The notes under the pieces: generated by a model
What the model saw: only the letters and a program-made list of their open reading frames with translations
What the model was told of the DNA's origin: nothing
Databases searched by the model: none
Program-made: the position numbers and the translations under genes
Assembly (NCBI GenBank): GCA_036939755.1
Contig: JALLAZ010001008.1
Span: 1 to 10,794 of the forward strand
Direction of reading: 5' to 3'
DNA from: Stephanodiscus triporus
Taxonomy: Eukaryota; Bacillariophyta; Thalassiosirophyceae; Thalassiosirales; Thalassiosiraceae
DNA: 10,794 nucleotides
In this document: positions 1-6,676 of the stretch, piece after piece
Position numbering within the stretch: the first letter of the stretch is position 1
How the letters are laid out: the number at the start of each line of letters is the position of its first letter

Positions 1-459
1 TAAAATATGTTGGTTAGCCCACCAGGGGTCGCGGTGAATTTGCCCCCAATTTGGGTGTGGTAAATTCGGGTCAAACGTACAGTAGTAAAGTTTAGATTAT
101 CTACTTACTGTACATTTGGCATGAATATTTACCATCGGGTCCCTGAAAATCAAGAATTTGATTCCCTCCCACTGAGACTAGTATTGTTTGGCAGGTTGAA
201 AAAATAGAAAGTCTCACTTGGGGCATGGCATGGTGATCATTATTGGCTCTGAGATATGATTGATCGTAGTTTACTTAGGAGAAAGCACCTTTATTTAGCA
301 TATTCTCATTTTTAGTTTCAAAATAATTTAGTGGATTTCTAATTTAGATTTTAAATTTATATTAGTAAATTCACTTATTAATCCAACCTTCTAATTGAGG
401 GCAAATTCAGGACCAACATCCAGTGGTGCCAAGACAAATTTTATGGTTGCAAGGACTAG
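1..459. mobile_element. Short non-autonomous inverted-repeat element (MITE-like), copy 1
   Basis: The sequence at 1-60 and the reverse complement of 395-459 match as imperfect terminal inverted repeats of about 65 bp. Both carry the tgagggc/gccctca-aattca block, and the outermost bases at 438-459 are ATGGTTGCAAGGACTAG-like. The outermost left repeat bases lie just before the window, so the element is slightly truncated here. The interior (about 80-390) is AT-rich and has no credible coding frame. It is therefore probably a non-autonomous DNA transposon of about 480 bp. I cannot assign a superfamily because no target-site duplication can be read at the left end. Confidence 0.7.
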
Positions 460-498
460 ATAGTTCACACATTAAACTAGTCCTTGCAACCATAAAAT
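438..498. repeat. Perfect 22 bp inverted repeat joining two element ends
   Basis: Bases 438-459 and 477-498 are perfect reverse complements of 22 bp, separated by a 17 base loop (460-476). The left arm is the right end of copy 1. The right arm is the left end of a second copy, so two elements lie end to end with only 17 bp between them. Confidence 0.9.
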
Positions 499-580
499 AT
501 GTTGGTTGGCCCACCAGGGGTCGTGGTGAATTCGCCCTCAATTTGGGGGTGGTAAATTCAGGTCAAACGTAAAGTACCTA
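477..580. mobile_element. Second copy of the MITE-like element, left end only
   Basis: Bases 494-575 repeat bases 2-83 as a direct copy with few differences (ggttggcccaccaggggtcg against ggttagcccaccaggggtcg). The shared part stops near 580, just after ggtcaaacgta. No matching right end was found downstream in the window. This is an end fragment, either truncated or interrupted by the unrelated sequence that follows. Confidence 0.7.
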
Positions 581-630
581 GAGTAAGTACCAAAAATAAT
601 TAAGATATCATCCCAAAGACAGGATTCCAT

Positions 631-1284
631 GCACTCAAACTTGAATCTCGATGAGTAACCCGCCCTAAGTAACTTACAGGTACGTAGGTGCAGGAACTCA
701 CCAAGATTATCTCTATTAGTATTATTTAGACTAGTATGTGTACGACCGCACTGACGACAACTATGTGGTGCAGATGACGATGCCCGCAGCCGCGTATGGG
801 CCGTCTCCGACGGTTCTGACACAAGAGGTTCGTCCTATGGACCCTTTTGCATCATCATGTTTCTCGGTTCCGGCGGCCGCGGTGAGGAAGGCAGATGGAA
901 CGTGGGCGGTGCAGCAGCAATTTGGGCGGTCAACTACTAGGCGAATGCAGGTGTTAGTGGGCATCCAATGTGGACTTGGTACAGCCAGGAAGGCGAGAAT
1001 AAGGGACAAATACCAATCAACATAGTGTTAGAAGCTTAACTGCAGGTAATCTCATTAGGGGGGGGCGGCGCGGCATCAGTAGACAAGATTGAATTTTCGG
1101 CAGAAAACGCCATGGTGGGGCTCTTGCTATTTTGACCCTGACCTGAAACCGATTTTGGCTTTTACCACCCGGTTTGAATTCTTACGTAGACAATTGGACC
1201 TGTTGTTTTGAGTCTCTGGCCAGTCCTGGCTATGTACCTGTAAGTTACATAGGCGGGCTCCGGGTAGAGATTCAAGTTTGAGTG
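631..1284. repeat. Inverted repeat pair of about 55 bp flanking 540 bp
   Basis: Bases 631-687 and the reverse complement of 1232-1284 share GCACTCAAACTTGAATCTC exactly, then a variable stretch, then CCCGCC and AACTTACAGGTAC. Overall identity by eye is roughly 80 percent with small gaps. The pair may be the termini of a foldback or Mutator-like element, or two copies of a dispersed repeat in opposite orientation. The enclosed stretch is more GC-rich than its surroundings. Confidence 0.6.
717..1025 (+). other. Unrecognised open frame inside the inverted repeat pair
   Basis: A plus-strand frame stays open through 738-1025. It has no ATG at its start: the first in-frame ATG reads MTMPAAAYGP from about 774. 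The predicted peptide is rich in Ala, Gln and Arg, with no motif, signal peptide or membrane segment that I recognise. Its GC content is clearly higher than the flanking AT-rich repeats, so it could be a captured fragment of a host gene. Evidence that it is expressed or complete is weak. Confidence 0.2.
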
Positions 1285-1512
1285 CTACACATAGGTCAAC
1301 GCGGACATGAGACACACTACACTGTCTAATTCTTTCGCAAATGATGCCTAACCACGACCTCTCATGATCAAAATAAGTTCAAGCGGGAACGCCGGGCTGT
1401 TAATAATATCCTCGGTGGTGCCGATACACAGAAAGAATAATAGATAGGAAAAACAGCCGTTCATTTTGACAAGTGCTGGTACTGGTCAAAAACTGCACTG
1501 ACATATTAGTTG
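1026..1512. other. Gene-poor stretch downstream of the gag relic
   Basis: This stretch contains the right arm of the 631/1284 inverted repeat and a G-run near 1060. No coding frame here is worth calling. If the copia relic continued, protease and integrase would be read here on the minus strand. No such motifs are visible, so the retroelement is cut off just after its Gag zinc knuckle. Confidence 0.5.
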
Positions 1513-2228
1513 GCACTGACTAAATGTGGAGATGTGACCCTGTTGGCCACAATTCTTGCAGATGATCATTCTGACTTTCGTACCGTGGGAGACCAATCCA
1601 GACGGCAAAGAACTTTTAGATGGCGCGTCAGTCTTTGGCTTGCTGGGCTTGGGCTTTGTAGCAGCAGTGCCTTGAGAAAAAACGAGCGCTTCGTCTGCCT
1701 GGGTTGCAGGAGGCTGTTAGAAGGAGGGGGCGGGTAGGGCCACGGGGGGTACAAGGTACAGTATCGACCCAACGATTGAGCATGGTGAGACATTGGTTGG
1801 TAGACTTTGGATAGAGATCATTGCCAAATGTGAATTGGTTGGCCAATTCATTCCTCAGAGCGACGTAATGATCCTTGTTTGCCCCGCTGAGCATGAGGGC
1901 TGCAAGGAATTCTTTGCGGACCGAAGAGTTGGCGGTGGCAAGTTCGTCAGGCATGAGCGAGTTGGCATTGGCGCAAGTCCCTGCCGCATGCATGTCATGG
2001 AGTTTCTGGGCGACAAAGGTAGGGGTGATGCCGATAGCGCCATGGCTGCCATAAGTCTCAATGGTCTCGACCAGAGCAATAAATTCGCAGTGATAAGAAC
2101 TATTATCCATCCCATCTCGCTGGAAGAAAGTAAACAATTTCTTGTGAGAGGCCTCCATTGCCATAACGCTCTGAGTCTTGGAGTCGTAGGAACAGCACAA
2201 TCCTTGAATTAATTTGAGGAGTCTGATA

Positions 2229-3097
2229 CCAGACTTAACCATAAGTTTGGTCATAATGCCCCTATTTTGTCAAAAATGGGGTGTTACGAACACATGTCCA
2301 AATGCAATATGGACCGTTTGGGTATTGTTGGTTCACCCCTAGCGGGGTTTTTAATGGGATTGGGCAAAAGACCCCCCCTACAACGATTCCCCATTTTTTT
2401 GTAGGGGTTCGATTAGCGTTAACTCCGGACATTTGAATTCCTACGTAGGCCTTGGTATGTTTTTTTCGGCTCCCGCCAAGAAAAACTAGAGTAAAACCCA
2501 TAATCACCATGGCGGCCGCCAAAACGGTGCCGATACGATGATACTATGAGGTAAGATCATATACGATGATCAAATACTATTTAATAACATTATATTAACA
2601 ATGGGGAAAAGCCTTGTCGATTAAAACAAACTATTAGACCCCTTTACAAAGCAAACCATGGAGCCCCGTGCGTGCCCTCGATTCAGAATTGAGCCACAAA
2701 AGCACAAACATGGTCACTAATTCGATGGTCGCGTCATTCGGGTCATCGGGATCGATGCCTTTAAGGGCGCGGAATCGCTCCTTGACATCCTTGGGCGTTG
2801 ATGTATTAGGAGTAATATGGGCCATGGCGTAGCGGATTTGGAGCACTCGGTGCCACCAGATAATTATGGATTTTCGGGTTTTGCGAAAAAAAATCAAACT
2901 TTCATAGGTACCTGCCGGCAAGTATTATGACAGGACAGTGGCACTATGACACAGACTACATAATACAAGACTGTAGAGCAGCCCATGGGGAACAAATGTG
3001 TAACTGGGGGGAACGTCTTAGTGCCCGTTCCGCGAAATGTTCGGAGTTTTTCCGAAAAAACCATAAAAAAAGCGTCCGGACTTACGGTTAAGTCTGG
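2229..3097. mobile_element. TA-flanked inverted-repeat DNA element nested in gag
   Basis: The ends are CCAGACTTAACCATAAG at 2229-2245 and its complement with one difference at 3081-3097. The similarity extends imperfectly to about 25 bp. The element is flanked by TA on both sides (2227-2228 and 3098-3099). Removing it with one TA rejoins the gag frame without loss (AAT CCT ATC AGA), so the borders are well supported. A TA duplication is typical of Tc1/mariner-type elements. At 869 bp, with no open frame over about 95 codons and no DDE motif seen, it is probably non-autonomous. Confidence 0.85.
2634..2828 (-). CDS. Small unrecognised open frame carried by the nested element
   Basis: A 64-codon frame starts at an ATG near 2825 (MAHITPNTSTPKDVKERF) and ends with TAA at 2634. 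It is fairly GC-rich and contains an acidic DPDDPNDATIE stretch, then a hydrophobic VTMFVLLWL segment. I recognise no family. It lies wholly inside the TA-flanked element. It might be the remnant of a transposase end, a captured host fragment or chance. Confidence 0.25.
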   Translation of the reverse strand, partial: AMAHITPNTSTPKDVKERFRALKGIDPDDPNDATIELVTMFVLLWLNSESRARTGLHGLLCKGV

Positions 3098-3649
3098 TAG
3101 GATTTTTGTTTGATTCAACAGCGGCCTCAAGATCAATTTTTAGATTCATTGAGCACTGATTATATAGATGAATATATGCCTTGGGCATGCTGTCGTTGTA
3201 GACTTTTAGCATCTTGAGTTGCACGTTATACTCCTCTTTCCATTTATGGATGTCCCAGGAAGTGAGAGGGATGTCTTGTCCAGCAGAGTCCGTCCACAGG
3301 GTGGCTCATCCTCAAGGGGGATAGTAACAGCCTGCATCTTGAGAATCGCGGATGCTACCTCGGCGCTGTACGTCATGTGCAAAAAATTTGCTAAGCCCTT
3401 TAGCATGCGTTGAAAATTTGCCGTGTTGTTATGGCCCGTGTTGTCAAAAACAAGTTTCTTGGGGAGATTCTTGTTGCGAGTGGGGTATTTGGCGTGGGGA
3501 GTGTTGCCGGAGGATCCCCCCCATCGACATTCTGAAAATGACGGGTCCCACGGCGGTAACCGCGCCGATTGGCTTGATTTCCGTCCCCCCCTTCATCCGC
3601 AACCTTCGGTGCATTGCGTTCTTCTTTGACGACAGCTTTCTAAGTAGAC

Positions 3650-3832
3650 TTACTTGGAATAGACGTTGGAGATCATGATGGCGAGTATGGTCAAGATGAC
3701 CGTGATCGGAAACCAGGAATCCTGGGTGTGTCCTCTCGTGCCGAGCGTGATCACAACGATGGGGATATAAGTGGTGATGGTGACGGCGATGAGCACTGCA
3801 CAGACAGGCTCCATTTTTACTTCGAATTTCAT
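3650..3832 (-). CDS. Small two-helix membrane protein, possibly first exon only
   Basis: A true ATG at 3832-3830 opens a 60-codon frame ending with TAA. The predicted peptide has two hydrophobic segments: about residues 10-31 (VCAVLIAVTITTYIPIVV) and about 43-58 (WFPITVILTILAIMI). A short polar loop with TRGHTQD lies between them. Third codon positions are strongly C/G, unlike the adjacent gag relic, which argues for real coding. The stop overlaps a perfect splice donor (AA|GTAAGT), so this may be exon 1 of a gene whose downstream exons are displaced or lost at the retroelement. The frame lies back to back with the nitrilase-like gene, with 506 bp between start codons. No family is recognised. 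A chance frame remains possible. Confidence 0.4.
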   Translation of the reverse strand: MKFEVKMEPVCAVLIAVTITTYIPIVVITLGTRGHTQDSWFPITVILTILAIMISNVYSK

Positions 3833-4338
3833 TTGATGGAGGGCATAATGCCCCTCCTAGTAAATTAATCAATATGTTGAGGCGATAGTGAAATGAATTA
3901 CAGTAATCACTTAGCCGATTTGACATTGGAAAATGAGATATGACTAATAATTTATGAGCCGAAGCTCTCTACTTTGCTGTGCATGAAGATGGAAAGGGAG
4001 ATGAAGTCCGGTGAAAGATGTGATGTTTTGGATCTTCCCACGTCACATTCTTCTGTGCGTATTGTATTCGTACGCCCCGAAACTTTCGAGACCACCACCT
4101 GTAAATAGGCCTCTACGTACCTCTTGGACGTGAAGAATCTTTTCCTCTCCCCCGCGTAATACAGTACGATATCCTAACTACGATACTGAAAATGCAACCT
4201 CACACCTCTCTAGGAGAGTAGACCTCTACTCTCTCACCACCCCGCCCCCCAGCCCACACACTCTCCTCTCGTAGAGGCAACATCATTTATCTCACCAGTC
4301 ACAAACCACTGCGTTTGTAGTGAAAGTAGTTCAGTTAA
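3833..4338. promoter_or_regulatory. Divergent upstream region with repeated CTCTAC motifs
   Basis: This 506 bp stretch separates the start of the small minus-strand frame from the nitrilase-like start. It has no coding frame. Close to the nitrilase start it becomes pyrimidine-rich and carries the CTCTAC motif or its complement GTAGAG several times (near 4111, 4213-4232 and 4271). An ACGTCA hexamer sits at 4040-4045. It matches the cAMP/CO2-response half-site described for diatom carbonic anhydrase promoters, but a single hexamer is weak evidence. No convincing TATA box is seen. Confidence 0.4.
4213..4232. repeat. 8 bp perfect inverted repeat in the nitrilase upstream region
   Basis: GAGAGTAG and CTACTCTC are separated by ACCT, about 107 bp before the start codon. 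This could be a dimeric factor site or a hairpin in the 5' untranslated RNA. Confidence 0.6.
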
Positions 4339-6276
4339 ATGATGAATTCACACTGCTCTGAAGAATTACCCCTCTTGGGCCCCAGCCGTAATGTGGGCGA
4401 TGACAGTCTCGGCGACGAGCCCGCTCCTGCAACATCGACCAAGGAACAAAGCAAAAACACGATGTGGAAGCTATTCCTGACAGCTGGTAGGTCCTAATGT
4501 GTAGTGTATTTTCACGTCGATGAAAATTGTCCATTTTTTGGCTCTAACGTTTCCTGCTGAATTACTCAGCGGCATGTGTTGTGGCGGTATATCTACTGAA
4601 GTCTTACTACGGCGAGGGCACCCAATCGTCATTCGATGTTGACGGGAAATCGGCCAAGTCTCGTTATTCTAAGGTTCAGACTCTTTCGTTTAGCATCTAT
4701 ACGGGGGGAGCACCTGCATTTAAGCCCGACGAAGAGACAGACGAATATACCGACGAGTACAATGATGAGTGCGCAGGATGTGAGTGGCATATTTTCATCA
4801 AAATTCAATTTACGATTTGGTTTGAGAATATGATGCACTTGTCCTAAACATCCAACGGCTGTCTCTTATTGTTTCATCCGGTCTTGCCAACAGTACACTC
4901 TTTCGGGAAGCCGGAAGGGGAGGATGGCCTTCAATGCTACATGGGACTCGAAGATGCCGCAGAGGACATCGAGCGCCGATTGTCTATCATGACCGATGCT
5001 GTCGAAAGGGCGTACGAAAAATCCGATAAGGACAATAGCGTACTGAAAATTTTCCTCGCCCCCGAATTCTTCTTTCGTTGGAAGGTATGTCTTGACTGCT
5101 TTGAAATCCACATCCTGAAAGTACAGGCAGTCACAAATATATTCCAACTCATCAATACTTCTTTAATTGATATTGAATTGATAGGATGGTGCGTACAAAT
5201 TCCAGCCGGACGGGATGGAGGGAGATTGCGACAACATATGCCACATCCTCAAGGGTCTCGAGAACATAGTCGCACATCCACGATTCGAGGACTGGCTGTT
5301 CCTATTCGGTACGATAGTCGCAAGTGAGGCGCTTCCCGCGGAGGATCCCTTTGACTATCGATTTTTCAACTTCGCGCCACTTTATAAGGGATATGATCCC
5401 GCGACGTCGAAGGGCATAGGGAAGAAATTCGTCGTTCCGAAACGATATGTGTCCCAAATCGACTTCCTAACGCCGTTGCGCGATTTGACGAACAGGTCGA
5501 TCGCCGTGGAGTTACTGGATGATGACCAACAGGATCTAGGCAACGTGGTGATTAATCCGCACGAGAGTGGTGTTAAAAAGTACGGCAGCAATGCTTGGTT
5601 GGAGTACAAAAGCGGACTAACATCGCGCGGATACACTATGATCGAATACGGCTGGTTTTTCATGGATGGAATCAGCTTCTCCGTCGAGATTTGCGTCGAT
5701 CATCTAGTCCATCGTGCTCTCATGACTTACATGGCCGATCTCGTCACCGGATCCAAAACGCGCGTTCCAAGCTCGGCAGATGACGTTGTTGAGTATCTGG
5801 GCATTCCGAAAGAACAGGCGCAGATTCAACTAGTTAGCAGTGGGGGGATGGGTGTCAATGTGGAGAGCATTGCAGTTGCTAATGGCGGACATATTTTCCT
5901 ACAGGATGGCATATTCGGAGACCTCCAGCCATCGAAGACGTTTGGACAAAATCCATGCAACAGAAATCAGTACGAGTTTGAGGGTGGCTCAGAATGTGTG
6001 AAGCGCACTGCGGTCGTTTCAGGTGAGACAACATCTTTGCGATGCGGTCATCATTCGTTCTTTAATCATTTTTTTTGCGTGTCTCTTCTGACGATTGAAA
6101 CTCCTGCGGTAGCAACCGATGTTACTTTTGAGTACGAAATGAACATGGAATTCGAGGAGCACAATCTCTATTCATCAAAACACTGGACAGAAATGCTTAA
6201 GGGGGTCTTCTCAAGGTATGGTCTCTATCACCCAAAGCTAACTATTTATGATCCGGTCGACATTACCATGATATGA
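4339..6276 (+). CDS. Membrane-anchored nitrilase-superfamily hydrolase, five exons
   Basis: Five exons (4339-4486, 4570-4779, 4894-5084, 5185-6022, 6113-6276) join in frame to 516 codons plus stop. An in-frame TAA abuts the ATG, fixing the start. The nitrilase superfamily hydrolyses or condenses carbon-nitrogen bonds with a Glu-Lys-Cys triad, and all three elements can be seen: E177 in FLAPEFFFR, K263 or K264 in GKKFVVPK, and C353 in SVEICVDH. FGTI and NFAPLY before the lysine also fit the fold. Residues 45-59 (LFLTAAACVVAVYLL) form one hydrophobic segment after a 44-residue polar N-terminus, so a type II signal anchor is likely, putting the enzyme in the lumen or outside. EELPLL at 8-13 matches the acidic dileucine sorting motif. 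An acidic, Thr/Tyr-rich linker (about 95-115) leads to the domain. Substrate cannot be told. It may be amidase-like rather than a true nitrilase. The exon model is inferred from consensus sites and frame. Confidence 0.88.
4487..4569 (+). other. Intron 1 of the nitrilase-like gene
   Basis: This is an 83 bp intron with donor GTAGGT and acceptor ACTCAG. A possible branch sequence GCTGAAT lies 12 to 18 bases before the acceptor. It splits an Ala codon in the membrane segment and must be removed, since the unspliced frame stops at 4494-4496 (TAA). Confidence 0.85.
4780..4893 (+). other. Intron 2 of the nitrilase-like gene
   Basis: This is a 114 bp intron with donor GTGAGT and acceptor CCAACAG. 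Joining T of 4779 to TA of 4894 gives a Leu codon and keeps the frame into HSFGKPEGEDG. Confidence 0.85.
5085..5184 (+). other. Intron 3 of the nitrilase-like gene
   Basis: This is a 100 bp AT-rich intron with donor GTATGT and acceptor ATAG. It falls between codons, right after the catalytic-Glu motif, and joins FFFRWK to DGAYKFQPDG. Confidence 0.9.
6023..6112 (+). other. Intron 4 of the nitrilase-like gene, stopless and a multiple of three
   Basis: This is a 90 bp intron with donor CAG|GTGAGA, a T-rich tract at 6059-6076, a possible branch CTGAC at 6089-6093 and acceptor GCGGTAG. Splicing joins VVS to ATDVTFEYE. It has no in-frame stop, so retention would add 30 residues, with Cys, His and Phe clusters unlike the rest of the protein. 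It could be read as coding by mistake. Confidence 0.75.
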
Positions 6277-6676
6277 GGAATGATTCAGGTGGAAGATGTC
6301 ATTTGCATGAAGAAAGCAGTACTTTCGAAAGACGGTAGGACTTAATAAGAAGACTTAATTAGAGCCGCCACAATCAGAATTGAACATAGAGCTACTAACG
6401 TAAACACGTAGTACGAGCTTTGGAACATGATTTGTGTATCAAAGCAAAACTGATTATTGTGGGTAGACAAATGCCGTTACTATGTATTATTTAAACAAAC
6501 GTGACATAATCGTTAGACATATGGTGACAATTCTTTCCAACATCTTGTGCCTCCTTAGCCATGACAGCCTTACAAAAACAAATAAGTATGTAATATAAAT
6601 GACTCCTCCAGCCCGGATTCACTCTAAGATAGTATAGTGGCGTCTTGGTTCGATTACCCCGTCCTTAGAAATGGTG
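6277..6676. other. Convergent 3' intergenic region
   Basis: This 400 bp stretch separates the stop codons of two genes that point at each other, so both transcripts should end here. It is AT-rich. No exact AATAAA is seen on either strand, only looser forms such as TTAATAAG near 6342. No gene is visible. Confidence 0.6.

Larger units (their letters stand above)
1513..3639 (-). pseudogene. Decayed Ty1/copia-type Gag, interrupted by a DNA element
   Basis: Read on the minus strand, this is the capsid and nucleocapsid part of a copia-type retrotransposon of the kind abundant in diatoms. In order it shows an Arg/Gly-rich N-terminus (NRRGYRRGTR, about 3560-3590) and a first capsid part (about 3300-3450). 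Next come WKEEYNVQLKMLKVYND and LYNQCSMNLKIDLE (about 3125-3250), and then, after an insertion, IRLLKLIQG, FIALVETIETYG, RKEFLAALMLSGANKD and GNDLYPKS (1790-2230). It ends with a zinc-knuckle-like CKNCGQQGH...C at 1513-1560, where the spacing to the last Cys is six residues rather than the usual four. Frame changes lie at a seven-base G run (3516-3522), near 3280-3305 and near 1720-1752, and there is a TAA at 1717-1719. No initiator ATG fits, and pol is absent. It is a dead fragment. The family call is from motif memory, not a search. Confidence 0.85.

Noticed and set aside
1..580. Direct repeat of about 80 bp at 2-83 and 494-575 as LTRs of a retroelement
   Set aside because: The repeats end in inverted repeats shared with 395-459 and there is no coding content between them, so two inverted-repeat elements explain the pattern better.
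1793..2212. 139-codon plus-strand frame
   Set aside because: It lies opposite the well-matched Gag segment on the minus strand and has no recognisable motif.
3444..3926. 160-codon minus-strand frame rich in His and Arg
   Set aside because: It crosses the small membrane frame and the gag relic in another register. Its start is not ATG, and the His-rich part is a shifted reading of GTG/ATC-rich DNA.
6625..6660. tRNA-like A box (TAGTATAGTGG) and B box (GGTTCGATTACC)
   Set aside because: The two boxes are only about 4 bases apart, far too close for a tRNA, and no acceptor stem pairs.
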